NCBI RefSeq assembly: GCF_016734905.1
Contig: NZ_JAERPO010000001.1
Coordinates: 744,001 to 808,000, forward strand
Length of the DNA stretch: 64,000 bases
Direction of reading: 5' to 3'
Source of the DNA: Sphingopyxis jiangsuensis
GTDB taxonomy: Bacteria; Pseudomonadota; Alphaproteobacteria; Sphingomonadales; Sphingomonadaceae
The position numbers were made by a program, and so were the translations under genes. Below the pieces are notes generated by a model. That model was given only the letters and a program-made list of their open reading frames with translations, searched no databases and was not told the DNA's origin. Numbering within the stretch: position 1 is the first letter of the stretch; the number at the start of each line of letters is the position of its first letter. This document shows, piece after piece, positions 24,228 through 33,454 of this stretch.

Positions 24228-26228
24228 CTAACGGAAGGGATCACCCCGCCCGGTTGCATAATGCGCCATCGCCATCGTCGTCCATTGCGCGTTGACGCGG
24301 ATGCAGCTGGGGAAAACGCTCGCGTCGGTGACGAGCACATTGGTCGTGCCATGGACGCGACAGGCGGGGTCGACGACGCCGTGCTGCGGGTTTTCGTGCA
24401 TCGCATTGCCGCCGTGCGGGTGGCTGCTCGACAGCGTCACATCGTCCTGCTCGCGGATCGCAGCGGCGAAAAAGCCGTCGATGTCCATGTCGGGCGTCAC
24501 CTTTTGCCCCTTCGCCAGCGCAGGATAACATTCGATCGCTCCCGCGGCGAAATGCACCTTGGTCAGCGTCGCCATCGCGCGGCGGAGCAGCGGCAGGTCG
24601 TCCTGCGTGTCGAGCCGGAACTTCAGCTTGCCGTCGTCGATCTGCCCGCGCCGGTCGGCGGGGACAAGCACGCCCGCCGAATGGACGCGTCCGTAATTTT
24701 TCATCCGCGCGGCATGATCGGCGAACCAGCCGGGCATCAGCGACGCCATCGACATCGGCGGCTGAAAATGGCTTTCGAGAAGGAAGTCGCCGCAGTCGAC
24801 ATAGCTCGACATCTGGTCCTCGTCCCACGCACTGCCGCCGACGCCCTCGGGCATCAGCGCGACGACGGGCGAGGCGACGTTGAGCGACACCTGATAGCCC
24901 GTGCCGTCGATGTCGCTGCGGTCGAGCAGCTTCGACGAGGCGATGGCGCCCGCCGCGACAACTACGCCGACGCGCGCGCCGACGATCCGCCGCGACCCGT
25001 CGGGCAGCACCAGCCGGACCGCCTCGGCCTCGCGCCGGCCGTCATAGGCGGTCTGCCACAGGATGCGGTCGGCCTTGGTGCCGGGCAGGATGCGCGCGCC
25101 ATGGTCGCGGCACGCCTCGGGCAAATAGGTCTGCGCGACGCCCATGCGGCGCCCATAGGCGCAGCCCGAATTGCAATAGCCGCAATAGGCGCAGGCGTTC
25201 GGCGTCCCCGGCGGCCCGAAATTCTTGTCGAACCAGTCGGCGACCGCGCGCGCATCCTTGGGGTCGGCCGAGGTCGCGGCATAGGCATGCCACCCGTTCA
25301 TCAGGTGCGGGCCGTTGTGCCGCCCGCTCCGCGGCTCGATCCGCGCGATGCCGAGCTTCGCCTGCACCGCGTCATAACTCGCGTCGAACGCCGCGCGGTC
25401 GACCGGCGCGCCGATGCTCGCCCATTCTGCCAGCACGTCGAGCGCGTCGGGATGCGTGCGCCCCTCCTCGTTGACGCGCAGGCAGATGCCGTTGTTGATC
25501 GTCGACGATCCGCCGACGCAGCGCCCCTGGAACACCACGAAATCGCGGTTCGTCGTCGTCTGCACCGCGCCATGCTTGTAAAGCCGCGCGATCATGTCGA
25601 GCTCGTGATGCGTGATCGCGGGCGACGGGTAAAAGGGCCCCGCCTCGACGATCAGCACCTTATAACCCTGCGCCGCAATATTACAGGCCGCGACCGCGCC
25701 CCCCGCACCCGACCCGACAACAATCACGTCATAGCGGTCGTCGAGGCTGTCGGCATCCAATATATGCGCGGGATCGATCTCGCGCCCCTCGACGCGGGTG
25801 ATCGGCATCTCGCCGGGACCGCGCGCACGAAATTTCGGGAGCGCAAAGCCGATCTGGCGATGCACCGGGTTGCCGACATTCTGATCCTCGCCGCCCGGCA
25901 GCCAATGGCCGTAGTAACAGGCATAGATGATGCCGCGCAGCCGCCCCATGTCCTGGAACAGGTCGATCTGGCTGTCGCGCAGCCGGTCCTCGATCCGCGC
26001 GACGCGCGTTGCGACGCCGACCTCGCTGAACATCGGCCCGAGGACGAATTCGGTCGCGGCAAGCGAGACGCGCATCTCCTCGAGCTTGGTCCCGCCGACC
26101 TTACCGAACAGTTCGGCGACATTTGCCACGACCTGATCGGCGCTGATCGCCATTTCGGCGCCGTGAAACAGCGCTTCGGTCAATGCCTTCAGGAATTTGA
26201 GCTGCCCATGCCCGAATGGTGCCGCCAT
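24228..26228 (-). CDS. GMC-family FAD oxidoreductase, long-chain alcohol oxidase-like
   Basis: 666 residues. An N-terminal region of about 160 residues resembles the small-subunit-like domain found in long-chain alcohol oxidases. The FAD loop follows ([20 protein letters not shown]), then the GMC signature [18 protein letters not shown]. The C-terminal part has the catalytic histidine segment [14 protein letters not shown] and the closing FAD motif [17 protein letters not shown]. An unusual cysteine cluster, [11 protein letters not shown], lies near residue 345 and could bind an iron-sulfur cluster or another metal. The likely reaction is alcohol oxidation, with the substrate not known. It stands alone, divergent from rplY. 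Confidence 0.85.
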   Translation of the reverse strand: MAAPFGHGQLKFLKALTEALFHGAEMAISADQVVANVAELFGKVGGTKLEEMRVSLAATEFVLGPMFSEVGVATRVARIEDRLRDSQIDLFQDMGRLRGIIYACYYGHWLPGGEDQNVGNPVHRQIGFALPKFRARGPGEMPITRVEGREIDPAHILDADSLDDRYDVIVVGSGAGGAVAACNIAAQGYKVLIVEAGPFYPSPAITHHELDMIARLYKHGAVQTTTNRDFVVFQGRCVGGSSTINNGICLRVNEEGRTHPDALDVLAEWASIGAPVDRAAFDASYDAVQAKLGIARIEPRSGRHNGPHLMNGWHAYAATSADPKDARAVADWFDKNFGPPGTPNACAYCGYCNSGCAYGRRMGVAQTYLPEACRDHGARILPGTKADRILWQTAYDGRREAEAVRLVLPDGSRRIVGARVGVVVAAGAIASSKLLDRSDIDGTGYQVSLNVASPVVALMPEGVGGSAWDEDQMSSYVDCGDFLLESHFQPPMSMASLMPGWFADHAARMKNYGRVHSAGVLVPADRRGQIDDGKLKFRLDTQDDLPLLRRAMATLTKVHFAAGAIECYPALAKGQKVTPDMDIDGFFAAAIREQDDVTLSSSHPHGGNAMHENPQHGVVDPACRVHGTTNVLVTDASVFPSCIRVNAQWTTMAMAHYATGRGDPFR

Positions 26229-26473
26229 CGCCCCGTCCCCTGCTCACCCTGCATCCACGATGGCGCCTTATCATGGGGCGAGGCAAGGCATATTGTACCG
26301 AAACGGCGGGAACGGGATGCGAAGCGAAGGTTCCGAATCCCTTCCGCCGACGAAAGCCTGGCACCAGAGACGCGCTTGCTTTTGGGTCCGTTCCCCGCTA
26401 TGCGCCCGCGCTTCCGTCATGGTCATCCCTGGAGGCGTGGCGGAACTGTGTAACTGTTTCTCGGAGAAATGAT

Positions 26474-27133
26474 ATGAGCGATCAGCTGACGCTGACGGCC
26501 GAGACGCGCGAACGCGGAGGCAAGGGAGCCTCGCGTGACCTGCGTCGCAATGGCCGCGTCCCCGCCGTCGTCTATGGCGGCAAAGAAGAACCCTTGATGA
26601 TCCATGTCGAAGAAAAGCTGCTGATGAAGCAGCTGATGACGGGTCACTTCATGAACTCGGTCGTGATGATCGATGTTGGCGGCAAGCAGATCCGCACGCT
26701 GCCCAAGGACGTCGCTTTCCACCCGGTCAAGGATCGCCCGGTCCACGCCGACTTCCTGCGCATCGCCAAGGATGCCAAGGTGCAGGTCGCGATTCCGGTC
26801 GTGTTCCAGAACGAAGAAAAGTCGCCCGGCCTGAAGCGCGGCGGCGTGCTCAACATCGTTCGCCACGAGCTCGAGCTCGTTTGCGATGCGGACAAGATGC
26901 CCGACGAAATCGCGATCGACGTCACCGGTTTTGACGTGGGCGATTCGATCCACATCAGCAACGTGACGCTGCCGAAGGGCGTCGAAAGCGCGATCACCGA
27001 CCGCGACTTCACCATCGCCACCATCGTTGCCCCGTCGGCGCTCAAATCGAGCGATGGCGATACGTCGAAGGACGAAGGCGAGGCCGAAGCCGAAGGCGGC
27101 GAAGACGCAGCCGAGGGCGGCGAAGAAGCCTGA
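26474..27133 (+). CDS. rplY: 50S ribosomal protein L25/general stress protein Ctc
   Basis: 219 residues, the long Ctc-type L25 that binds 5S rRNA. Seen: [30 protein letters not shown], the PVHADFLRI strand, the TL5-like second domain with [20 protein letters not shown] and [17 protein letters not shown], and a strongly acidic, glycine-rich C-terminal tail. The ATG at 26474 has GGAG 8 nt before it. It is followed by pth, the usual neighbour, after a hairpin. Confidence 0.97.
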   Translation: MSDQLTLTAETRERGGKGASRDLRRNGRVPAVVYGGKEEPLMIHVEEKLLMKQLMTGHFMNSVVMIDVGGKQIRTLPKDVAFHPVKDRPVHADFLRIAKDAKVQVAIPVVFQNEEKSPGLKRGGVLNIVRHELELVCDADKMPDEIAIDVTGFDVGDSIHISNVTLPKGVESAITDRDFTIATIVAPSALKSSDGDTSKDEGEAEAEGGEDAAEGGEEA

Positions 27134-27143
27134 TCCACCGGAC

Positions 27144-27173
27144 TCGCCCCTTCCCCTGCGTGGGAAGGGGCGA
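27144..27173 (+). terminator. Perfect 12-bp hairpin between rplY and pth
   Basis: TCGCCCCTTCCC and GGGAAGGGGCGA form a perfect 12-bp stem around CTGCGT, 10 bases after the rplY stop. There is no T tract, so it is more likely a partial terminator, processing site or 3'-end stabiliser that lowers pth expression relative to rplY. It may also be a copy of a dispersed repeat. Confidence 0.6.
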
Positions 27174-27202
27174 TCCCCGACAGAGCCGGGAGGGACGCCG
27201 CC

Positions 27203-27772
27203 ATGCAGCTCTGGGTCGGCCTCGGCAATCCCGGGCCGCAATATTCCATGCACCGCCACAATGTCGGCTTCATGGCGCTCGACGTCATCGCCGACATGCA
27301 CGGATATCCCGCGCCCGCGAAGAAATTCCAGGGCTGGCTTCAGGATGGGCGCATCGGTTCGCAGCGTATCTTGCTGCTCAAGCCCGGTACCTTCATGAAC
27401 GAAAGCGGGCGCAGCGTGCGCGCCGCGATGGATTTCTTCAAACTGACGCCGCAGGGCGTCACCGCATTTTACGACGAACTCGACCTTGCGCCGATGAAGG
27501 TGAAGGTCAAGCAGGGCGGCGGTGCGGCGGGCCATAACGGCATCCGCAGCATGATCGCGCATATCGGCGACGATTTCCGCCGCGTGCGCATCGGCATCGG
27601 ACATCCGGGGCACAAGGACCGCGTGACCGGCCATGTCCTCGGCAATTATCACAAGAGCGAGATCGAACCGCTGACCGACCTGCTCGGCGCCATCGCGGCT
27701 GAAGCGCCGTGGCTGGCGGATGGCGACGAGGTGCGCTTCCAGAACGACCTGGCGCTGCGGCTCAACGGTTGA
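27203..27772 (+). CDS. pth: Peptidyl-tRNA hydrolase
   Basis: 189 residues, the usual length. It frees tRNA from peptidyl-tRNA dropped by ribosomes. Seen: LWVGLGNPGPQYSMHRHNVGFMALD with the catalytic histidine, KPGTFMNESGRSVRA with the substrate asparagine, VKQGGGAAGHNGIRSM, and VRIGIGHPGHKDRVTGHVLG. GGGAGGGA precedes the ATG. It is coupled with rplY. Confidence 0.97.
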   Translation: MQLWVGLGNPGPQYSMHRHNVGFMALDVIADMHGYPAPAKKFQGWLQDGRIGSQRILLLKPGTFMNESGRSVRAAMDFFKLTPQGVTAFYDELDLAPMKVKVKQGGGAAGHNGIRSMIAHIGDDFRRVRIGIGHPGHKDRVTGHVLGNYHKSEIEPLTDLLGAIAAEAPWLADGDEVRFQNDLALRLNG

Positions 27773-28025
27773 GCATTTTTATTTCGTCACGCCGGATTTG
27801 ATTGGAGCAAATATCAGTTGCACAACTGCGCTGTCGCAGACCGTCGCGCCGACTGCTTCCGATCACCTTAACAATCGCAGCGACACGTTGAGGCGGAAAT
27901 CCCGCTGCCAGCAATCCCTACGTCCAGTATGACGACGGACCGAACAATTTAGAGAGCCAACTACAACGACGATCGAGACGCGCGAAATGCCGTTCGCGAG
28001 CGCGCTTATCGCGACTTATGCGACG

Positions 28026-28997
28026 TCATCGCGAACGCAGGCGGTTCAGCGTAATTCGAAAAGCATGAACGGCACGCACTCCATGACCATCCATCGCAAC
28101 GCGGTGATTGTCACGCTCAGCCTCGCTAGACCGACGGCGAGATGAAGACCAAATCGCCGCTACCCCGATAACGGCGACGATGCCATCGATCGCATAGTGC
28201 CAGCCAAGATGGACCGACCCGACCGCGATAAACGCGAAAAAGGGAACGGTTAGAATCCGCAATTTCGGAAAGCAGAGGACATAAAGCCACGCCATTGCGA
28301 CGTGCATCGACGGCATGGCTGAAATGCCCTGTCCAACATTGGCGGCCCTGTTGACATAGCCCTCGCGGAGATAGGCCGACGCAGCGTGTGCAAAAGGGGC
28401 GTTCGCAGGGAGGAACGATTGCCCGCCGACCAGATCGCCGAATATCGGGCCAACAGACGAAAATGCGGTTGCGATGACAAGACCAAGCAATGACCATGCC
28501 GCAAGGTAGCTGACGAAAAATCGCCGCTTCGTTTCTTCGGGGGCGAACATTCCGACAATGAGAATCGTCGCTAGCAGCATCGGCAACCATAGGAAATAAA
28601 CGAAGTCTATGGCCGGTGTGACGAACGACGGAATGATTTTGTGTGACAGTTCCCAAGGTTTGCCGAAGAACAGCACTGTGTCCATTTGGGTAAACAAGTC
28701 ATCGGCCCAGAACGGATTAACGGTCGGTATCTGTGATTTCAGCACGCCGAAGCTCGCTGAGAATGCGAGGGCCGCTGATACGAGCGCACCGTCCCATAGC
28801 GCCATTACTACTGGCCAGCTGTTTGCTTCTGCTCGACGGAACACAAATGCGGCGAGGAATCTCGCGCCGTGAAGCAGGGCGACCAACCCTGAAAGTGTAA
28901 CTGCAAGGACGATAAGGTCGAAACGGGGCGCGCCAACATGCGCTGCGAACAGGGTCACAAGCAAACTAAACAGAATGCAGGACAGACGCCAAGGCAT
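28026..28997 (-). CDS. PAP2-superfamily membrane phosphatase/phosphotransferase
   Basis: 323 residues with six or more hydrophobic segments. The PAP2-type catalytic motifs are GQGISAMPSMHVAMAWLY (Ser-His pair) and SVHLGWHYAIDGIVAV (second His and Asp), as in phosphatidate phosphatases and inositol-phosphoceramide synthase-like enzymes. It should act on a phospholipid or polyprenyl phosphate in the inner membrane. Its base composition is clearly more AT-rich than its surroundings, as is the adjacent spacer, which suggests horizontal acquisition. The ribosome site is weak. Confidence 0.8.
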   Translation of the reverse strand: MPWRLSCILFSLLVTLFAAHVGAPRFDLIVLAVTLSGLVALLHGARFLAAFVFRRAEANSWPVVMALWDGALVSAALAFSASFGVLKSQIPTVNPFWADDLFTQMDTVLFFGKPWELSHKIIPSFVTPAIDFVYFLWLPMLLATILIVGMFAPEETKRRFFVSYLAAWSLLGLVIATAFSSVGPIFGDLVGGQSFLPANAPFAHAASAYLREGYVNRAANVGQGISAMPSMHVAMAWLYVLCFPKLRILTVPFFAFIAVGSVHLGWHYAIDGIVAVIGVAAIWSSSRRRSSEAERDNHRVAMDGHGVRAVHAFRITLNRLRSR

Positions 28998-29201
28998 TAC
29001 TCATTGTGCCTGAATTTTCTGGCGCGGCAAGTCGTGGCTTGGATTGGATCTTCTCGGCGTCCGTTGCGCTGCGCCGGGAAGCTAGATTTCGGATCAAACC
29101 TTGAATGATATGATGGCGAACCGAAGCCCTGATTGCGACTCCCCCTCCCATTTGGATGCGCTGCAAAATTGAGGCATGGTCGCGGGCGAAAGGAATCGCT
29201 C

Positions 29202-30188
29202 ATGACCGACCGCCCTTCCCCTTCCCGCCGCGAGTTGATGATCGGAGCGGCTGCGCTGACGGCCGCGGCACCCGCCATACTCCGCGCCCAGGAGGCGCCT
29301 TCGCTCAAAGGCCGAACTGTCCTTATCACCGGCTGTTCGAGCGGCTTCGGGCGGCTCGGCGCGCTGCATTATGCACGGCTAGGCGCGAAGGTGATCGCGA
29401 CGATGCGGGGGGTGCCGCGGCCCGAGGCGGAAAGCCTTGCCGGCGAAGCGGCGAAGGACCGACTCGACCTTCATATCGTCGAAATCGACGTGACCAGCGA
29501 CGCCTCGGTCGCGGGCGGCGCCGCAAAGGCGCTCGAGATTGCGGACGGGCGCATCGACACGCTGGTCAACAATGCAGGCATCGGCATCACCGGGCCGGTC
29601 GAGGTGCAGGATATGGAAGCGACCAAGCTGATCTTCGACACCAATGTTTTCGGTATCCAGCGGATGCTGCGCGCGCTGCTACCGCAGATGCGCGCGGCAA
29701 AGGTCGGCCAGATTTTCAATATCTCGTCGCAACTCGGGCGCGTCATCATCCCCGGCGGCGGCCATTATTCGGCCACCAAATTTGCGGTCGAGGCGCTGTC
29801 CGAGCAGCTTGCATACGAGTTGGTGCCGCACGGCATCGACGTGACGATCATCCAGCCCGGCGGCTATCCGACCAAGGTCTGGGTCAATCGCAACGCCTAT
29901 ACCGGCGCGCTCAAAGAACGGAGCGAGCCTGCGCTGCTCGCGGCCTACGAACCCTTTACGCGCGGCATGGGAACGGAAGACGGCAGCGGACGCAGCGCCG
30001 ACCCGATGGACGTCCCGCGCGCAATTGCCGAGATCATGGCGATGCCGGTGGGCAAGCGCCCGCTACGCCGCGCGGTGCACCCGGGCAACAAGCCGCAGGA
30101 AGCAATCAATCGCGTGTCGGCAGAAACGCAGCTTGCCTGGCTCGGCGGCAGCGCCCTCGGTCCACTCGTCAAGGCGGTCCACGACTGA
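29202..30188 (+). CDS. Short-chain dehydrogenase/reductase with a Tat-type signal
   Basis: 328 residues. The N-terminus has a twin-arginine signal (SRRELMIGAAALTAAAPAIL), unusual for this normally cytoplasmic family. The Rossmann domain follows: VLITGCSSGFGRLGALHYARLGA, NNAGIGITGPVEV, the catalytic Ser in FNISSQLGR, and the YxxxK in HYSATKFAVEAL. It should oxidise or reduce a hydroxyl/keto group using NAD(P)(H), perhaps in the periplasm with a folded cofactor-bound protein. AAAGGA precedes the ATG. Substrate unknown. Confidence 0.87.
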   Translation: MTDRPSPSRRELMIGAAALTAAAPAILRAQEAPSLKGRTVLITGCSSGFGRLGALHYARLGAKVIATMRGVPRPEAESLAGEAAKDRLDLHIVEIDVTSDASVAGGAAKALEIADGRIDTLVNNAGIGITGPVEVQDMEATKLIFDTNVFGIQRMLRALLPQMRAAKVGQIFNISSQLGRVIIPGGGHYSATKFAVEALSEQLAYELVPHGIDVTIIQPGGYPTKVWVNRNAYTGALKERSEPALLAAYEPFTRGMGTEDGSGRSADPMDVPRAIAEIMAMPVGKRPLRRAVHPGNKPQEAINRVSAETQLAWLGGSALGPLVKAVHD

Positions 30189-30201
30189 TCGCCCGCGCGC
30201 G

Positions 30202-30846
30202 TCACCGCTTGGGCGGTGGGGGCGGCGATCCGTCGGGCGTTTGCGACATCATGATCACGCACATCGTGCGATGGACCGGGTGGCGGCCGCACGCGACGCC
30301 GGCATAGCGGTGCGTCGCGCGGAGCAGGCTGTGCCGATGACCGCGCCCCGGAACGCCATCGTCGATCAGCAACTGATGGACGACACCGGCGGGTTCGTGA
30401 TGGCCATAAGTGATCACTTCGTTGACATAGGGGCCGCCGCCGCGCGCCTTCATCCGCTCGCCGGGACCGCGGCCGCGCGAGTAATGGCCGACCGCGCCCG
30501 AGCGCGACTGGTCGGCGACATGGTCGGCAGCCGCACGCGCCAGCATATCGCTCGGATCGAGGCGCGGCAGCGGTCGCTCGCCGCGAAGGTCGCGGATCGC
30601 TTCGTCGACGGCGGATACGCCCTCATTGGTCAAAATGTCGATTTCGCCATTGCCGTTGCCGCGCAGCAACCGCCCCTCGAAACGCGGGCGATAGCCGCGC
30701 AATACGTCAGCGTAGCCCGCCGGATCGCCGCGAAAGCGATTGAGTTCGCCGAGCACGACTGCCTCGAACCTGTTTGGCGCCGCGGCGACGGTCGTTGCCA
30801 GTGCGAGCGCCGCGATTGCGACGGTCGGGAAGAGATAGGAACGCAT
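30202..30846 (-). CDS. CAP/SCP-domain secreted protein
   Basis: 214 residues beginning MRSYLFPTVAIAALALATTV with a signal peptide cleaved near VAAAPNRF. The CAP domain is seen in ELNRFRGDPAGYADVL, LARAAADHVADQSRSGAVGH, NEVITYG and the histidine-rich GHRHSLLRATHRYAGVACG. Bacterial CAP proteins are secreted and mostly of unknown function. A poly-proline C-terminus (SPPPPPKR) ends the protein. It converges with the SDR gene (13 bases between stops). Confidence 0.85.
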   Translation of the reverse strand: MRSYLFPTVAIAALALATTVAAAPNRFEAVVLGELNRFRGDPAGYADVLRGYRPRFEGRLLRGNGNGEIDILTNEGVSAVDEAIRDLRGERPLPRLDPSDMLARAAADHVADQSRSGAVGHYSRGRGPGERMKARGGGPYVNEVITYGHHEPAGVVHQLLIDDGVPGRGHRHSLLRATHRYAGVACGRHPVHRTMCVIMMSQTPDGSPPPPPKR

Positions 30847-30979
30847 GGCTGCGCAATAGAAGCCCAAGGCTGAACATTTGGCAACTGCCGCATTCGCCCA
30901 CAAAGGCTGGCGCGCGCGACCTTGAGGCGCTAGGGGCGCGGGCAACGACCGGCGCGACGCCGGACCTCATGGAGTGTTT

Positions 30980-32077
30980 ATGGGTTTCAAATGCGGGATC
31001 GTCGGGCTGCCCAATGTCGGCAAGTCCACGCTGTTCAATGCGCTGACCGAGACGCAGGCAGCGCAGGCGGCGAATTATCCCTTTTGCACGATCGAGCCGA
31101 ACATCGGCAATGTCGCCGTCCCCGACGAGCGGCTCGACAAGCTCGCAGCCATTGCGTCGAGCCAGAAGATCATCCCGACGCAACTTGCCTTCGTCGACAT
31201 CGCCGGCCTCGTGCGCGGGGCGTCGAAGGGCGAAGGACTGGGCAACCAGTTCCTCGGCAACATCCGCGAGGTCGACGCGATCGTTCATGTGCTGCGCTGT
31301 TTCGAGGATGACGACATCCAGCATGTCGAGAACAAGGTCGATCCCGTCGCCGATGCCGAGACGGTCGAGACCGAGCTGCTGCTCGCCGACCTCGAAAGTC
31401 TGGAAAAGCGCGTTCCCGCCTTCCAGAAAAAGGCGACCGGCGGCGACAAGGAAGCCAAGGCGGCCGCGTCGGTGCTCGGCCAGGCGCTCGATCTGCTGCG
31501 CGCCGGCAAACCTGCGCGGCTGACCGAACCCAAGGATGTCGAGGAGGAACGCATCCTCAAGCAAGCGCAGCTGCTGACCACCAAGCCCGTGCTGTATGTC
31601 TGCAACGTCGACGAGGCGAAGGCAGCCGATGGCAACGCCCACAGCGCTGCGGTCTTCGCACGCGCCGAGGCGGAGGGCGCGCAGGCGGTCATCGTGTCGG
31701 CGGCGATCGAGGCCGAGTTGGTCGGCATGGACGCCGACGAGCGCATGCTGTTCCTCGAAGAAATGGGCCTCCATGAAACCGGCCTCGCGCGCGTGATCCG
31801 CGCAGGCTATGAGCTGCTCCACCTTTTGACCTTCTTCACCGTCGGGCCGAAGGAAGCGCGCGCGTGGACCGTCCACAAGGGCGCGACCGCTCCAGAAGCA
31901 GCGGGTGAGATCCATAGCGACTTCCAGAAGGGCTTCATCCGCGCCGAGACCATCGCCTATGCCGACTATGTCGCGCTCGGCGGCGAAGCCAAGGCGCGCG
32001 AGGCCGGAAAGCTGCGCGCCGAGGGCAAGGCCTATGTCGTGCAGGACGGCGACGTGATGCACTTCCTGCATAGCTAG
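30980..32077 (+). CDS. ychF: Redox-regulated ATPase YchF (Obg-like)
   Basis: 365 residues. This P-loop NTPase of the Obg group prefers ATP and binds ribosomes. Seen: CGIVGLPNVGKSTLFNALT (Walker A), the FVDIAGLVRGASKGEGLGNQ switch region (DxxG), the YVCNVDEAKA motif in place of NKxD, and the TGS domain with LLHLLTFFTVGPKEARAWTV. The ATG at 30980 follows GGAG; a GTG six bases earlier is less likely. Confidence 0.97.
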   Translation: MGFKCGIVGLPNVGKSTLFNALTETQAAQAANYPFCTIEPNIGNVAVPDERLDKLAAIASSQKIIPTQLAFVDIAGLVRGASKGEGLGNQFLGNIREVDAIVHVLRCFEDDDIQHVENKVDPVADAETVETELLLADLESLEKRVPAFQKKATGGDKEAKAAASVLGQALDLLRAGKPARLTEPKDVEEERILKQAQLLTTKPVLYVCNVDEAKAADGNAHSAAVFARAEAEGAQAVIVSAAIEAELVGMDADERMLFLEEMGLHETGLARVIRAGYELLHLLTFFTVGPKEARAWTVHKGATAPEAAGEIHSDFQKGFIRAETIAYADYVALGGEAKAREAGKLRAEGKAYVVQDGDVMHFLHS

Positions 32078-32132
32078 ACGTCGCTACTACCACGTCCGCA
32101 TGGGCGAGAAGCGGGCATCACCAACTTTCGTC

Positions 32133-32206
32133 GTTCCCGCGAAAGCGGGAACCCAGAGTGGGGGCAGCCTACGCTCGCCCTGGGTTCGCGCCTTCGCCGG
32201 TATGAC
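32133..32206. repeat. Intergenic palindromic repeat of the same family as the glyS inserts
   Basis: The left arm starts GTTCCCGCGAAAGCGGGAAC and continues CCAG (32133-32156). The right arm is its imperfect reverse complement, beginning CTGGGTTCGCG (from 32180), with GCCTTCGCCGG. The arm matches the VPAEAGTQ-encoding arm in glyS in structure. It lies between the convergent ychF and merR-type genes, where it may help end both transcripts. Confidence 0.75.
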
Positions 32207-32273
32207 GATATGTGGTGGGAGACGATGACATCGATCGCCCGAAATCCGCCTTTGTCAAAGATTAGCCTGAGTC

Positions 32274-32675
32274 TTACCCCTCGAACGCCGCCAATATCGG
32301 GCATGGCCCCTTGTCGCTCGCGGCGCATTGATCGGCAAGACGCGCCAGGGCAGCGCGGGTCTCGGTCATTTGGGCGATCTTTTCGTCGAGCACATCAATG
32401 CGCTGCCGCGCCAACGCACGCACGCGCGGTCGGTCGTCGCTCTGTTCGAGCGCGAGTAGCTCGCCGATTTCGTCGAGCGTAAAACCCGATGCCTGCGCCG
32501 AGCGAATGAATTTCAGGCGGCGGACGTCATTTTCGTCATAGCGGCGGATACCCCCGCTCCACCCGTCGCCACCGCTGCGCGCGGGTGTGCCGAGCAACCC
32601 ACGACGTTGATAATAGCGGATAGTTTCTACCCCGACCCCGCCCGCTTTCGCAAATTTGCCGATCGTCAATTGCAC
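32274..32675 (-). CDS. MerR-family metal regulator, CueR-like
   Basis: 133 residues from a GTG start (VQLTIGKFAKAGGVGVETIR). The winged helix-turn-helix continues with YYQRRGLL and RRYDENDVRRLKFIRSAQ. The dimerisation helix is followed by a metal loop QCAASDKGPCPIL with two cysteines eight residues apart and a following proline, as in Cu(I)-sensing CueR. There is no cysteine at the start of the dimer helix, which argues against Hg(II) or Zn(II) sensors. It is divergent from the glutaredoxin-copA-copB operon and the intergenic region carries a MerR-type palindromic promoter, so it should activate that operon. Confidence 0.88.
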   Translation of the reverse strand: MQLTIGKFAKAGGVGVETIRYYQRRGLLGTPARSGGDGWSGGIRRYDENDVRRLKFIRSAQASGFTLDEIGELLALEQSDDRPRVRALARQRIDVLDEKIAQMTETRAALARLADQCAASDKGPCPILAAFEG

Positions 32676-32678
32676 TGC

Positions 32679-32709
32679 TTGACTCCGTACTATAGTACGG
32701 ACGCTATAT
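32679..32709 (+). promoter_or_regulatory. MerR-type operator/promoter of the copper operon
   Basis: -35 TTGACT at 32679-32684 is followed by the perfect 16-bp palindrome CCGTACTATAGTACGG (32685-32700) and a -10 near CTATAT (32704-32709). The spacer is 19-20 bp, the overlong spacing that MerR regulators correct by DNA distortion. The next gene's ATG at 32717 is 7 nt past the -10, where transcription would begin. Confidence 0.85.
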
Positions 32710-32716
32710 GGGCGGC

Positions 32717-33454
32717 ATGACACAGCAAGCAACCCTCTATCGCATGGTCATGTCCGACCATATCTGTCCCTACGGTCTCAAGGCACTCCACCTGCTCAAA
32801 CGCAAAGGCTATGCGGTCGACGACCGTTGGCTGACGACACGGGCCGAGACCGACGCCTTCAAGGCAAAGCATGATGTGAAGACCACGCCGCAAATCTTTA
32901 TCGACGGGCAACGGATCGGCGGCCACGACGACCTCCGCCGACACTTTGGCCTGAAAGTCGCCGACCCCGACGCCACTACCTATACGCCCGTGATGGCGCT
33001 GTTCGCGATGACCGCGTTGATGGCGCTTGCGACCAGTTTTGCGGCCTATGGCGACGCCTTCACGGTCCGCGCCGCTGAATGGTTCATTTCGTTCAGCATG
33101 ATCGTGCTTGCGCTGCTCAAGCTGCAGGACGTCGAAAAGTTTGCGACGATGTTCCTGAATTACGACCTGCTCGCGCGCCGCTGGGTGCCTTATGGCCGCA
33201 TCTATCCCTTTGCCGAAGGGCTGGCGGGCGTGCTGATGACCGCGCACGCGCTACCGTGGCTGTCGATCCCGGTCGCGCTGTTCATAGCGAGCATCGGTGC
33301 GGTCTCGGTATTCAAGGCGGTCTATATCGACAAGCGCGACATCAAATGCGCATGCGTCGGCGGCAGCAGCAAGGTTCCGCTCGGCTTTGTATCGCTGACC
33401 GAAAATCTGATGATGATCGGCATGGCGCTCTGGATGCTGAGGATGGTGGTATGA
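32717..33454 (+). CDS. Glutaredoxin domain fused to a MauE/DoxX-like membrane domain
   Basis: 245 residues. The N-terminal part (residues about 1-75) is glutaredoxin-like: YRMVMSDHICPYGLKALHLL with a single cysteine in CPYG, then TTPQIFIDGQRIGGHDDLRRHF. The C-terminal part has four hydrophobic helices (ALFAMTALMALATSFAAYG, FISFSMIVLALLKL, AEGLAGVLMTAHAL, VALFIASIGAVSVFKAVYI), then KCACVGGSSKVPLGF and a last helix, as in MauE/DoxX redox membrane proteins. The upstream ATG at 32708 overlaps the -10 box and cannot be used. It is the first gene of the CueR-controlled unit and overlaps copA by ATGA, so it probably handles thiols or copper delivery. Confidence 0.82.
   Translation: MTQQATLYRMVMSDHICPYGLKALHLLKRKGYAVDDRWLTTRAETDAFKAKHDVKTTPQIFIDGQRIGGHDDLRRHFGLKVADPDATTYTPVMALFAMTALMALATSFAAYGDAFTVRAAEWFISFSMIVLALLKLQDVEKFATMFLNYDLLARRWVPYGRIYPFAEGLAGVLMTAHALPWLSIPVALFIASIGAVSVFKAVYIDKRDIKCACVGGSSKVPLGFVSLTENLMMIGMALWMLRMVV

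Noticed and set aside
24261..26453. Long plus-strand open frame over the GMC gene
   Set aside because: Antisense to a clear FAD oxidoreductase, dominated by Arg and His codons.
27773..28025. Possible small gene or RNA after pth
   Set aside because: No ribosome site, structure or conserved motif seen; a T run after the pth stop lacks a hairpin.
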